Of a DNA stretch of 64,000 nt, positions 45,012 to 58,080 are shown in pieces (position 1 is the stretch's first letter; each line of letters begins with the position of its first letter). Source of the stretch: Liolophura sinensis (Eukaryota; Mollusca; Polyplacophora; Chitonida; Chitonidae); contig NC_088307.1 in NCBI RefSeq assembly GCF_032854445.1, forward strand, positions 1,056,001-1,120,000, given 5' to 3'. The notes beneath the pieces are model-generated. The model was not told where the DNA came from and made no database searches. It saw nothing but the letters and a program-made list of their open reading frames with translations. Position numbers and translations under genes: made by a program.

Positions 45012-46050
45012 GTGAGTGTCTGACATAGAGTATACATTTGTGGTGAGTGTGTGACACGGACTAAACCTTTGCGTTGAATGAGTGACACAGAGTAAACATT
45101 TGTGGTGAGTAAATGAAACAGAATAAACATTTCTGGTGAGGGTCCAACACAGGGTAAGCATTTATGGTGAGTGAGTGACACAGAGTAAACACATTAGGGG
45201 TGAGTGTCTGACACAGAGTAAACACATTGGGGGTGAGTGTCTGACACAGAGTAAACATTTATGGTCAGAGTCTGACCCAGAGCAAACATTTGTGATGAGT
45301 GAGTGACAGAATATAAGTGATGATTGCACGTTTGTGGTGAGTGTTTGACACAGAGTAAACATTTGTGGTGAGTGACTGACAGAGTAAACATTTGTGGCGA
45401 GTTCCTGACAGCAATTATACATGTGTGGTAAGCTGCTGACAAAGAGTAAGCATTTACGGTGAATTGCTGACAGAGAGTAACAAATTGTGGTGAGTGGCTG
45501 ACAGAGAGTAACAAATTGTGGTGAGTGGCTGACAGTAAACATATGTGGTGAGTGGTAAAGTACACATTTGTGGTGAGTGGCTGACAAAGTACACAGTTGT
45601 AGTGAGTGGCTGACAGAGAAACCAGTTGTGATGAGTGGCTGACAGAGAGTAACAAATTGTGGTGAGTGTCTGACAGAGAATAAACATTTGTTGTGATTGA
45701 CAGAGAGTAGACATTTGTGGTGAGTTCCTGACAGCAATTATACATGTGTGGTAAGCTGCTGACAGAGAGTAAGCATTTACGGTGAATTGCTGACAGAGAG
45801 TAACAAATTCTGGTGAGTGGCTGACAGAGAGTAACAAATTGTGGTGAGTGGCTGACAGAGAGTAACAAATTGTGGTGAGTGGTAAAGTACACATTTGTGG
45901 TGAGTGGCTGACAAAGTACACATTTGTAGTGAGCGGCTGACAGAGAAAACAGTTGTGATGAGTGGCTGACAGAGAGTAAACTTTTGTGGTGAGTGGCTGA
46001 CAGAGGGTATAAATGTACATTTTAATACATTTGTGATGAGTCTGGCACAG
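44990..46050. repeat. Donor-bearing minisatellite (about 31-38 bp), roughly 28 copies, derived from the exon 14 edge
   Basis: Exon 14 ends gacacagaatatgcgtttgt + g|gtgagtgtctgacatagag; the intron continues tatacatttgtg|gtgagtg and then gacacagagtaaacatttgt + g|gtgagt repeatedly. Many copies preserve GTG|GTGAGT exactly, a strong donor. Later copies drift to acaaattgtg|gtgagtggct. Minus-strand ORFs of up to 232 codons here are repeat artefacts. Confidence 0.92.
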
Positions 46051-46215
46051 AATAAACATACTTTGTGCATCTCAGATCAAATTGTGAAACTCTTTGATCC
46101 ATGGGTACAGTGTATGTTTTGCTTAGTTTATATGGGTTATGATCTCTCTCAAATTTGCTTGCTTTTGCTAAAATGTTTTTATAAACATAAAAAGATTTCT
46201 TGATTGTTTGGTCAG

Positions 46216-46285
46216 GTTACTGCTCTCACAAATGAAGGAAGGTTTGAAAGTAAGCCAGCAAAGCGGAGAACATCCAGGGATGAAT
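46216..46285 (+). CDS. ARM-FN3 gene, exon 15 (end of FN3-3, start of basic tail)
   Basis: Acceptor GTTTGGTCAG|GTT, donor GAAT|GTAAGT; phase 0 in, 1 out. Reads VTALTNEGRFESKPAKRR, TSRDE. Joined to exon 14 it completes YAFVVTALTNEG, the last FN3 strands. Confidence 0.88.
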
Positions 46286-46299
46286 GTAAGTAATCCTGC

Positions 46300-47325
46300 C
46301 AACTTGTTCTTACTGCTGGTCATCAATACCATATCGTCCACTTGGAGATTAGGTCTGACCTCAGCTCACATGTATGTGTTCATACTGCTGGTCATCAATA
46401 CCATATTCTCCACTGGAAGATTAGGTCTGACCTCAGCTCACATGTATGTGTTCATACTGCTGGTCATCAATACCATATCCTCCACTGTGAGATTAGGTCT
46501 GACCTCAGCTCACATGTATGTGTTCTTACTGCTGTTCATCAATACCATATCCTCCACAGGGGGATTAGGTCTGACCTCAGGTCATATGTATGTGTTCATA
46601 CTACTGGTTATCAGTACCATATCCTCCACTGTGAGATTAGGTCTGACCTCAGCTCACATGTATGTGTTCATACTACTGGTTATCAATACCATATCCTCCA
46701 CAGGGGGATTAGGTCTGACCTCAGCTCACATGTATGTGTTCATACTACTGGTTATCAATACCATATCCTCCACTGTGAGATTAGGTCTGACCTCAGCTCA
46801 CATGTATGTGTTCATACTGCTGGTCATCAATACCATATCCTCCACAGGGAGATTAGGTCTGACCTCAGCTCACATGTATGTGTTCATACTGCTGGTCATC
46901 AATACCATATCCTCCACTGGGAGATAAAGTCTGACCTCAGCTCACATGTATGTGTTCTTACTGCTGGTTATCAATACCATATCCTCCACAGGGAGATTAG
47001 GTCTGACCTCAGCTCACATGTATGTGTTCATACTACGTGGTTGTCAATACCATATCCTCCACAGGGAGATTAGGTCTGACCTCAGCTCACATGTATGTGT
47101 CCTTACTGCTGGTTATCAATACCATATCCTCCACTGGGAGATTAGGTCTGACCTTAGCTCACATGTATGTGTTCATACTACTGGTTATCAATACCATATC
47201 TTTCACTGTGAGATTAGGTCTGACCTCAGCTCCCATGTATGTGTCCTTACTGCTGGTCATCAATACCATATCCTCCACTGTGAGATTAAGTCTGACCTCA
47301 GCTCACATGTATCTGTTCATTCACT
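46300..47325. repeat. 72-bp minisatellite, about 14 copies
   Basis: Unit atgtatgtgttcatactgct + ggtcatcaataccatatcct + ccactgtgagattaggtctg + acctcagctcac, starting 15 bp after the exon 15 donor. Since 72 is a multiple of three, ORFs of up to 243 codons run through in several frames; one hydrophobic frame looks membrane-like, but by chance. Confidence 0.93.
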
Positions 47326-47639
47326 AAAACAGTATTAAGATGAGTTTGAAATAAATGGGTATGACAAATATGAAACCTATATAATTGCATTATTTACCTC
47401 CCTTGAACATCCTAAAACAAATACCTGTACATTATTTTACAATGTTTATTTATTTGATTGATGTTGTACATTGTATCATTTACAATGTATTACAGATACT
47501 AAGAGCATGAATTGTATTGCATCATATAGTATACATGTGTACATGTCATCATGGAAACAATGAGTGATCCCTGAAAGTACGATCTTCATCATCATGGAAA
47601 GAAGTAGGAAAAGTGGTAATATGCTGTGAATTGTACCTA

Positions 47640-47960
47640 CCACATCTGAAGTGAAGACCTAGAATCAAACCCGTGTCCGGTCATATCAAAGACTTCAGAA
47701 ATGTTACTTTATCCTACATGGCTCTGTACTCAGCACTGAGAAGTTAGAGCAAGGAAACAGGACTTGTTGGACAGTGTCAGTATAATGTGATCGTGGGGTG
47801 TCATGTCTGGTGTCTGCGACCTGATACTTCATTGGCAGCAGCACTCAACCTGCCAAAAGAAGACGCAGTACATATGTACAAACTACTAATGGTCGTGACT
47901 CCTCGTTGTCATATGACTGAAAAATTCTTAAGTATGATGTAAAACCCCAAAGTGCATAGA
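47640..47960 (+). mobile_element. SINE family 2, 5'-truncated copy
   Basis: Starts within a B-box-like segment (gaatcaaacccg at about 47,661), shares the middle of the 41,129 copy (ggaaacaggacttgttggac, gatacttcattggcagcagc), and ends gtcatatgactgaaaaattc + ttaag + gatgtaaaacccc. Confidence 0.75.
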
Positions 47961-48857
47961 TACCATGAAAGAGAACAGAAATAGAGTTATTTCAGGTGTG
48001 CTTAATGTCATGGTTATATTCAGTGCTGCATTGCAAGCCTTCCAGATTTAATTGTATATGACTGAAAATATGCTTAAGTGTTATAAGTGTGTAACACAGA
48101 GGTCAATCTTTTGTTTTTGTTTGAAGCTGACTGAAAATGATAGAAAGAATACATACGTTTCATAAAATATGAAGCAAAAGATAAGTCAGTCATCATGAAC
48201 TTCATAAATTAAGCATTGCCCGTGAAGCACAGGAGATATAAATAGACTGCTATCTTGCGCACCTTATATTTTGACCTTAATATTCTTGACACTTCAATAT
48301 GGCGTCTTTTGAAGCGATAATAAGTTCATCATAAATCAGTGTCACATACAAATCGAGCTCACAACTTGAATTAACCTGTTTCCAAAATGGAATGATGATA
48401 CTGGATCCCCTGCTGGCCTGTGTTTGGTGATAAAGAAATGGCCTCAAGATTAACTTTGTTTTTGATGGATACATATACACAGGGGTAAACCTATTTATTT
48501 TTATATTTAAATGATTTTAATGCCCCATTTATCTTTTATTTATTGTTTTATTCTCTTTGCGTATGACTTACAATGAATAGAATTTTCTTGGAATTTATTT
48601 AAAATAAACACAGGCCATTGTAAATGGTGACACCTGGCATATTTCAAAATCCCTTTGTGAAAATAGCAGCTCTGAATGTTTATAATTTATATTCAGAACT
48701 AAAGGATTGCCTCCAAATTGTGCTTGCCCTAAAGTGTTGGCCACTGAAACAGAAAACAAGTGAATCCCATATATAATAGACATTAAAAGCAAACATACAG
48801 AGACATCAGTATGAAACAACACTTTATCCCATTTGCACTCATATATATCGCTTACAG
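47961..48857 (+). other. End of intron 15, nothing recognised
   Basis: A/T-rich intron sequence. A minus-strand ORF at 48595-48987 overlaps exon 16 in antisense and has no recognisable domain. Confidence 0.55.
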
Positions 48858-49012
48858 ATGATGTGAATCGCGCCCCACTGTACCAGCCCCCTGTCCGTAA
48901 AGAGGAGGAGCCTACCAAAGCCCCGACCACTGACCCGGTGAGGAAGAGAAAGTCTTTGACGGGAACCACGGAGACCAAGCTGCCCACCAGGACCTTGAGT
49001 GCTTCAAGTAAG
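48858..49012 (+). CDS. ARM-FN3 gene, exon 16 (polar tail)
   Basis: Acceptor ATCGCTTACAG|AT, donor AAG|GTGAGG; phase 1 in, 0 out. Reads YDVNRAPLYQPPVRKEEE, PTKAPTTDPVRKRKSLTG, TKLPTRTLSASSK: rich in Pro, Lys, Arg and Thr, probably disordered, with a possible nuclear-localisation or phosphorylation cluster at RKRKS. Confidence 0.9.
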
Positions 49013-50080
49013 GTGAGGCTGTGCTGATGAAGTCAGATGTGGTTCAGTTTGTGTCTGCATGAAGTTAACGGTTGTGTAGTTTGTGTGAACATGAATTGAC
49101 AGGTTGTGTAGGTTGTGTAAACATGAAGTCAGATGTTGCTGAGTTTGTGTCTGCATGAAGTTAACAGTTGTGTAGTTTGTGTAAACATGAACTGACAGGT
49201 TGCATAGGCTGTGTAAACATGAAGTCAGGTGTTGCTGAGTTTGTGTCTGCATGAAGTTAACAGTTGTGTAGTTTGTGTCTGCATAAAGTTAACGGTTGTG
49301 TAGTTTGTGTGAACATGAAAGCACAGGTTGTGTAGGTTGTGTAAACATGTATTCACATGTTGTACAGCTGGTGTAAACAAGAAGTCACAGGTTGTACAGC
49401 TTGTGTAAACATGAAGTCACAGGTTGTACAGCTTGTGTAAACATGAAATCACAGGTTGTGTAGGCTGTGTAAACATGAAATCACAGGTTGTACAGCTTGT
49501 GTAAACATGTATTCACATGTTGTACAGTTTGTGTAAACATGAATTCACAGGTTGTACAGCTTGTGTAAACATGAAGTCACAGGTTGTGCAGGTCGTGTAA
49601 ACATGAATTCACAGGTTGCACAGCTTGTGTAAACAAAAAAGTCACATGTTGTACAGCTTGTTTAAACAAGAAGTCACAGGTTGTACAGCTTGTGTAAACA
49701 AGAAGTCACATGTTGTACAGCTTGTGTAAACAAGAAGTCACAGGTTGTACAGCCTGTGTAAAATAAGAAGTTACAGGTTGTAGAGCTTGTGTAAACAAGA
49801 AGTCACAGGTTGTACAACTTGTGTAAACAAGAAGTCACATGTTGTACAGGCTGTACAGCTTGTGTAAACATGAAGTCATAGGTTGTGCAGCTTGTGTAAA
49901 CATAAATTCACAGGTTGTGCAGCTTGTGTAAACATGAATTCACAGGTTGTATAGCTTGTGTAAACATGAATTCACAGGTTGTATAGCTTGTGTAAACATG
50001 AAGTCGCAAATTATGTAGTTTATGTAAAAAGGAAGTCTGTAAAAAAGGCTGTACAGTTTCTGTGAAGCCAAAGTCAAAAG
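49013..50080. repeat. Minisatellite of about 32-35 bp, about 32 copies, starting at the exon 16 donor
   Basis: Units of the type aggttgtacagcttgtgtaa + acatgaagtcac. The first intron bases (gtgaggctgtgctgatgaag + tcag) already resemble a unit (taggctgtgtaaacatgaag + tcag), so the array begins at, or within, the donor region. Confidence 0.88.
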
Positions 50081-50309
50081 CTGTACAGCTATAGTGTTAA
50101 CAGGAAAACAGATTTTGTAACAGGTGGATTCAGGTACAGTCAGATGTGGTAAAATGTAGAAATTGATCCATTTTCAATGTTCAGTTTAAAACAATGTAGT
50201 AAGTCATGTTATGCAATCATTTTAGGGAGGACACAATGATGTTGTTTTGTTCAGTTGAGTGCAGTTTTTGTCAAAACCCTTTAAGTATTACAGCTGATTG
50301 TTTATTCAT

Positions 50310-53300
50310 CTATGTACAACTCAGTCCATGGAGTGATTCTGCAGCTGATATATTACCCACATGCACATACTACTCAGTCCATGGACTGATCCTGCAGCTC
50401 ATATATTACCCATATATACATACTACTCAGTCCATGGAGTGATCCTGCAGCTGATATATTACCCACATGCACATATTACTCAGTCCATGGAGTGATCCTG
50501 CAGCTGATATATTACCCACATGTACATACAACTCAGTCCATGGAGTGATTCTGCAGCTGATATATTACCCACATGCACATACTACCCAGTCCATGGAGTG
50601 ATCCTGCAGCTGATATAATACCAACATGTACATACAACTCAGTCCATGGAGTGATCCTGCAGCTGATATATTACCCACATGCACATACTACCCAGTCCAT
50701 GGAGTGATCCTGCAGCTGATATATTACCCACATGCACATACTACCCAGTCCATGGAGTGATCCTGCAGCTGATATATTACCAACATGTACATACAACTCA
50801 GTCCATGGAGTGATCCTGCAGCTGATATATTACCCACATGCACATACTACTCAGTCCATGGAGTGATCCTGCAGCTGATATATTACCCACATGCACATAC
50901 TACCCAGTCCATGGAGTGATCCTGCAGCTGATATATTACCCACATGCACATACTACTCAGTCCATGCTGTGATTCTGCAGTTGATATATTACCCACATGC
51001 ACATACTACCCAGTCCATTGAGTGATCCTGCAGCTGATATATTACCCACATGCACATACTACTCAGTCCATGCTGTGATCCTGCAGCTGATATATTACCC
51101 ACATGTACATACTACCCAGTTCTGATATATTACCCACATGCACATACTACCCAGTCCTGATATATTACCCACATGCACATGCTACCCAGTCCATGGAGTG
51201 ATCCTGCAGCTGATATATTACCCACATGTACATACTACTCAGTCCATGGAGTGATCCTGCAGCTGATATATTACCCACATGTACATACTACTCAGTTCAT
51301 GGAGTGATTGTGCAGCTGATATATTACCCACATGCACATACTACTCAGTCCATGCTGTGATCCTGCAGCTGATATATTACCCACATGCACATACTACCCA
51401 GTCCTGATATATTACCCACATGCACATACTACCCAGTCCTGATATATTACCCACATGCACATACTACCCAGTCCATGGAGTGATTCTGCAGCTGATATAT
51501 TTCCCACATGCACATACTACCCAGTCCATGGAGTGATCCTGCAGCTGATAAATTACCCACATGTACATACTACCTAGTTCATGCAGTGATTGTCCAGCTG
51601 ATATATCACCCACATGCACATACTACCCAGTCCATGGAGTGATCCTGCAGCTGATATATTACCCACATGTACATACTACTCAGTCCATGGAGTGATCCTG
51701 CAGCTGATATATTACCCACATGTACATACTACCAATCCTGATATATTACCCACATGCACATACTACCCAGTCCTGATATATTACCCACATGCACATACTA
51801 CCCAGTCCATGGAGTGATCCTGCAGCTAATATATTACCCACATGTACATACAGCTCAGTCCATGGAGTGATTGTGCAGCTGATATATTACCCACATGCAC
51901 ATACTACCCAGTCCATGGAGTGATCCTGCAGCTAATATATTACCCACATGTACATACTACTCAGTCCATGCTGTGATCCTGCAGCTGATATATTACCCAC
52001 ATGCACATACTACCCAGTCCTGATATATTACCCACATGCACATACTACCCAGTCCTGATATATTACCCACATGCACATACTACTCAGTCCATGGAGTGAT
52101 CCTGCAGCTGATATATTACCCACATGCACATACTACCCAGTCCTGATATATTACCCACATGCACATACTACCCAGTCCTGATATATTACCCACATGCACA
52201 TACTACCCTGTCCTGATATATTACCCACATGCACATACTTCTCAGTCCTGATATATTACCCACATGCACATACTACCCAGTCCATGGAGTGATCCTGCAG
52301 CTGATATATTACCCACATGTACATACAACTCAGTCCATGGAGTGATTCTGCAGCTGATATATTACCCACATGCACATACTACCCAGTCCATGGAGTGATC
52401 CTGCAGCTGATATATTACCCACATGCACATACTACCCAGTCCTGATATATTACCCACATGCACATACTACCCAGTCCTGATATATTACCCACATGCACAT
52501 ACTACTCAGTCCATGGAGTGATCCTGCAGCTGATATATTACCCACATGTACATACTACCAATCCTGATATATTACCCACATGCACATACTACCCTGTCCT
52601 GATATATTACCCACATGCACATACTACTCCGTTCATGGAGTGATCCTGCAGCTAATATATTACCCACATGCACATACTACTCAGTCCATGCTGTGATCCT
52701 GCAGCTGATATATTACCCACATGCACATACTACCCAGTCCTGATATATTACCCACATGCACATACTACCCAGTTCATGCAGTGATTGTGCAGCTGATAAA
52801 TTACCCACATGTACATACTACCCAGTCCATGCAGTGGTTCCGCAGCTGATATATTACCCACATGTACATACTACCCAGGCCATGTTGTGATCCTGCAGTT
52901 GATATATTACCCACATGCACATACTACTCAGGCCATGTTGTGATCCTGCAGCTGATATATTACTCACATGTACATACTACCCAGGCCATGTTGTGATCCT
53001 GCAGTTGATATATTACCCACATGCACATACTACCCAGTCCATGCAGTGATTCCGCAGCTGATATAATACCAACATGTACATACAACTCAGGCCATGTTGT
53101 GATCCTGCAGCTGATATATTAACCGCATGAACATACTACCCAGTCTTGATATATTACCCACATGCACATACTACCCAGTCCATGGAGTGATTCTGCAGTT
53201 GATGTATTACCCACATGCACATACTACCCAGTCCTGATATATTACCCACATGCACATACTACCCTGTCCATGGAGTGATCCTGCAGCTGATATATTACCC

Positions 53301-56300
53301 ACATGCACATACTACCCAGTCCATGGAGTGATTCTGCAGTTGATGTATTACCCACATGCACATACTACCCAGTCCTGATATATTACCCACATGCACATAC
53401 TACCCAGTCCATGCAGTGATTCTGCAGCTGATATATTACCCACATGTACATACTACCCCGTCCATGCTGTGGTCCTGCAGCTGATATATTAACCGCATGC
53501 ACATACTACCCAGTCCTGATATATTACCCACATGTACATACTACCCAGTCCTGATATATTACCCACATGCACATACTACCCAGTCCATGCAGTGATTGTG
53601 CAGCTGATATATTACCCACATGCACATACTACCCAGTCCTTATATATTACCCTCATGCACATACTACCCAGTCCTGATATATTACCCACATGCACATACT
53701 ACCCAGTCCTGATATATTACCCACATGCACATACTACCCAGTCCATGGAGTGATCCTGCAGCTGATATATTACCCACATGCACATACTACCTAGTCCATG
53801 CAGTGATTGTCCAGCTGATATATTACCCACATGCACATACTACCCAGTCCATGGAGTGATCCTGCAGCTGATATATTACCCACATGTACATACTACCAAT
53901 CCTGATATATTACCCACATGCACATACTACCCAGTCCTGATATATTACCCACATGCACATATTACCCAGTCCATGGAGTGATTCTGCAGCTGATATATTA
54001 CCCACATGCACATACTACCCAGTTCATGCAGTGATTATGCAGCTGATATATTACCCACATGTACATACTACTCAGTCCATGCTGTGATTCTGCAGTTGAT
54101 ATATTACCCACATGCACATACTACCCAGTCCTGATATATTACCCACAGGCACATACTACCCAGTTCATGCAGTGATTGTGCAGCTGATATATTACCCACA
54201 TGTACATACTACCTAGTCCATGCAGTGATTGTCCAGCTGATATATTACCCACACGCACATACTACTCAGGCCATGCAGTCATTCCGCAGCTGATATATTA
54301 CCCACATGCACATACTACCCAGTTCATGCAGTGATTGTGCAGCTGATATATTACCCACATGTACATACTACCTAGTCCATGCAGTGATTGTCCAGCTGAT
54401 ATATTACCCTCATGCACATACTACCCTGTCCTGACATATTACCCACATGCACATACTACCCAGTCCTGATATATTACCCACATGCACATACTACCCAGTT
54501 CAGGCAGTGATTGTGCAGCTGATATATTACCCACATGTACATACTACTCAGGCCATGTTGTGATCCTGCAGCTGATATATTACCCACATGCACATACTAC
54601 TCAGGCCATGCAGTGATTCTGCATCTGATATATTACCCACATGCACATACTACCCAGTCCTGATATATTACCCACATGCACATACTACTCAGGCCATGCA
54701 GTCATTCCGCAGCTGATATATTACCCACATGCACATACTTCTTAGTCCATGCTGTGATTCTGCAGTTGATATATTACGCACATGCACATACTACCCAGTC
54801 CTGATATATTACCCACATGCACATACTACCCAGTCCTGATATATTACCCACATGCACATACTTCTTAGTCCATGCTGTGATTCTGCAGCTGATATATTAC
54901 CCACATGCACATACTACCCAGTCCTGATATATTACCCACATGCACATACTACCTAGTCCATGCAGTGATTGTCCAGCTGATATATTACCCACATGCACAT
55001 ACTACTTAGTCCATGCTGTGATCCTGCAGCTGATATATTACCCACATACACATACTACCCAGTCCTGATATATTACCCATATGCACATACTACTCAGGCC
55101 ATGCAGTGATTCTGCAGCTGATATATTACCCACATGCACATACTACTCAGGCCATGCTGTGATGCTGCAGCTGATATATTACCCACATGCACATACTACT
55201 CAGGCCATGCTGTGATCCTGCAGCTGATATATTTTCCATATGTACATACTACCCAGTCCATGCTGTGATTCTGCAGCTGATATATTACCCACATGTACAT
55301 ACTACCCAGTCCATGCAGTGATTGTGCAGCTGATATATTACCCACATGCACATACTACTCAGGCCATGGAGTGATTCTGCAGCTAATATTCTACCCATAT
55401 GTACATACTACCCAGGCCATGAAGTGATCCTGCAGCTGATATATTACCCATATGTACATACTACTCAGGCCATGTTGTGATCCTGCAGATGATATATTAC
55501 CCACATGCACATACTACTCAGTCCATTGTGTGATCCTGCAGCTGATATATTACCCACATGCACATACTACCCAGTCCTGATATATTACCCACATGCACAT
55601 ACTACCCAGTCCTGATATATTACCCACATGCACATACTACTCAGTCTATGCAGTGATTCTGCAGCTGATATATTACCCACATGCACATACTACCCAGTCC
55701 TGATATATTACCCACATGCACATATTACTCAGGCCATGCTGTGATTCCGCAGCTGATATATTACCCACATGCACATACTACTCAGTCTATGCAGTGATTC
55801 TGCAGCTGATATATTACCCACATGCACATACTACCCAGTCCTGATATATTACCCACATGCACATACTACCCAGTCCTGATATATTACCCACATGCACATA
55901 CTACTCGGTCCTGATATATTACCCACATGCACATACTACTCAGTCTATGCAGTGATTCTGCAGCTGATATATTACCCACATGCACATACTACCCAGTCCT
56001 GATATATTACCCACATGCACATATTACTCAGGCCATGCTGTGATTCCGCAGCTGATATATTACCCACATGCACATACTACTCAGTCCATGCTGTGATCCT
56101 GCAGCTGATATATTACCCACATGCACATACTACCCAGTCCATGGAGTGATTCTGCAGTTGATGTATTACCCACATGCACATACTACCCAGTCCTGATATA
56201 TTACCCACATGCACATACTACCCTGTCCTGATATATTACCTACATGCACAAACTACCCAGTCCATGCAGTGATTGTCCAGCTGATATATTACCCACATGC

Positions 56301-56610
56301 ACATACTACCCAGTCCATGCTGTGATCCTGCAGCTGATATATTACCCACATGCACATACTACCCAGTCCATGGAGTGATTCTGCAGTTGATGTATTACCC
56401 ACATGCACATACTACCCAGTCCTGATATATTACCCACATGCACATACTACCCAGTCCATGGAGTGATTCTGCAGTTGATGTATTACCCACATGTACATAC
56501 TACCAATCCTGATATATTACCCACATGCACATACTACCCTGTCCTGATATATTACCTACATGCACATACTACCCAGTCCATGCAGTGATTCTGCAGCTGA
56601 TATATTACCT
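50310..56610. repeat. 6.3-kb minisatellite of mixed 53-bp and 35-bp units
   Basis: Long unit cccagtccatggagtgatcc + tgcagctgatatattaccca + catgcacatacta (53 bp); short unit cccagtcctgatatattacc + cacatgcacatacta (35 bp). The short form is the long one minus 18 bases (atggagtgatcctgcagc). Long and short units are interspersed, with more short ones after about 51.1 kb. Other variants: ccatgctgtg, ccatgcagtg, ggccatgttgtg. It lies in intron 16. Confidence 0.95.
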
Positions 56611-57088
56611 ACATGTACACGTAAAAGTGTGTTCTTGGAAAACAAAAGGAAGATCACTTTAATGTCACAGCATGACTATCTTACATTTAGAAATAGCTGT
56701 ACCCTTAGTTGACTAGTTCACAGGTGTGAATATGGAGTCATTGTTTTCCAGTGTGTTGTAATTCTCTTCTAGTTAGAGTACTCTTATCGCCCAAATCATC
56801 ACCGTAGTTACGTGTTTGTAATTTGTTCTGTCCTGTGACCACCTGCATAAACTTTTGTCCTGCTGTATTAAACATGCCAGAATGTTATCAATGATGAAAA
56901 TGACCTCAGAACATTGTAAGCTAATTATGTCCCTTTTTACACAACAGGCACAAACACAGAACATCATATGTTAGAGCTTTATTTTAATATTGTGTATATA
57001 AAAGTACATGCAAACAAACGAATGGTGTGAAGTGTTTACAAGTTTCTAATGTTGTCTCATAGAGAAACATTTATCTAACATCCTCCAG
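56611..57088 (+). other. End of intron 16, nothing recognised
   Basis: Ordinary A/T-rich sequence leading to the exon 17 acceptor. Confidence 0.6.
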
Positions 57089-57169
57089 GTGTTAAATAGG
57101 CCTAAGTATCAGAAAGCTAAAACCTTTGTTGCAAGAGGCCTTCATGAAAGTGCAGAAGGCTTCGATAAG
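57089..57169 (+). CDS. ARM-FN3 gene, exon 17 (tail)
   Basis: Acceptor ACATCCTCCAG|GTG, donor AAG|GTAACT; phase 0 in and out, 27 codons. Reads VLNRPKYQKAKTFVARGL, HESAEGFDK. No domain recognised. As a symmetric phase-0 exon it could be skipped without changing the frame. Confidence 0.82.
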
Positions 57170-57429
57170 GTAACTGGCTGCAGTGCTCACTGATATTTTT
57201 TGGGGTGCTTTTGATTATTGTGCATGTTTTCTCTTTATTTCTTGAACACTCTGCATGCTGGGTAATTCAGTGTGAACTCTGGTGTGCTTTTTGATTGGCT
57301 TCTATGATTTCAGCTCATAAATATATGCATGATATGTCAGATATGTCAGATTCTTGATTTTGTCTCTCTTGCAAGGACAAGTGCTTAAGGAAATGACATA
57401 ATGTAAAATATGACACAAGACTTGCCCTT

Positions 57430-58080
57430 GTCAAATGTTGACTTGTCTTTCTGAAAGGTTGATTCATCCTTGTGAAAGGTTGAGTCATCCTTGTGAAAGG
57501 TTGATTCGTCCTAGTGAAAGGTGGACTTGTCCTAGTGAAAGGTTGACTCGCCCTAGTGAAAGGTTGACTCATCCTTGTGAAAGGTTGACTTGTCCTAGTG
57601 AAAGGTTGACTCATCCTAGTGAAACGTTGACTCGTCCTAGTGAAAGGTTGACTTGTCCTTGTGAAAGATTTACTTCTCCTTGTGAAATGTTGACTTGTCT
57701 TTGTGAAATGTTGATGTATCCTTGTGAAAGGTTGACTTGTCTTTGTGAAATGTTGACTTGTCTTTGTGAAATGTTGACTTATCCTTGTGAAAGGTTCACT
57801 TGTCCTTATGAAAGATTGACTTGTCTTTGTGAAAGGTTGACTTGTCCTTGTGAAATGTAGACTTGTCCTTGTGAAATGTAGACTTGTCCTTGTGAAATGT
57901 AGACTTGTCCTTGTGAAATGTTGACTTGTCCTTGTGAAATGTAGCTTGTCTTTGTGAAAGTTGACTTGTCCATGTGAAATGTTGACTTGTCTTTGTGAAA
58001 GGTTAACTTGTCTTTGTGAAATGTTGATTTGTTCTTGTGAAAGATTGACTTGTCCTTGTGAAATGTTGACTTAACCTTGA
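57430..58080. repeat. 21-bp minisatellite, about 30 copies
   Basis: Unit gacttgtccttgtgaaaggt + t in intron 17. The 141-codon plus-strand ORF and the minus-strand ORFs over it follow from the 21-bp (seven-codon) period. Confidence 0.93.

Noticed and set aside
45162-46059. Minus-strand ORFs of about 190-230 codons
   Set aside because: Antisense readings of the donor-bearing array behind exon 14. Repetitive Ser/His/Cys composition only.
46208-47338. Hydrophobic plus-strand ORF that looks like a multi-span membrane protein
   Set aside because: Produced by the 72-bp repeat; other frames are open as well, and the preceding exon 15 has a good donor before it.
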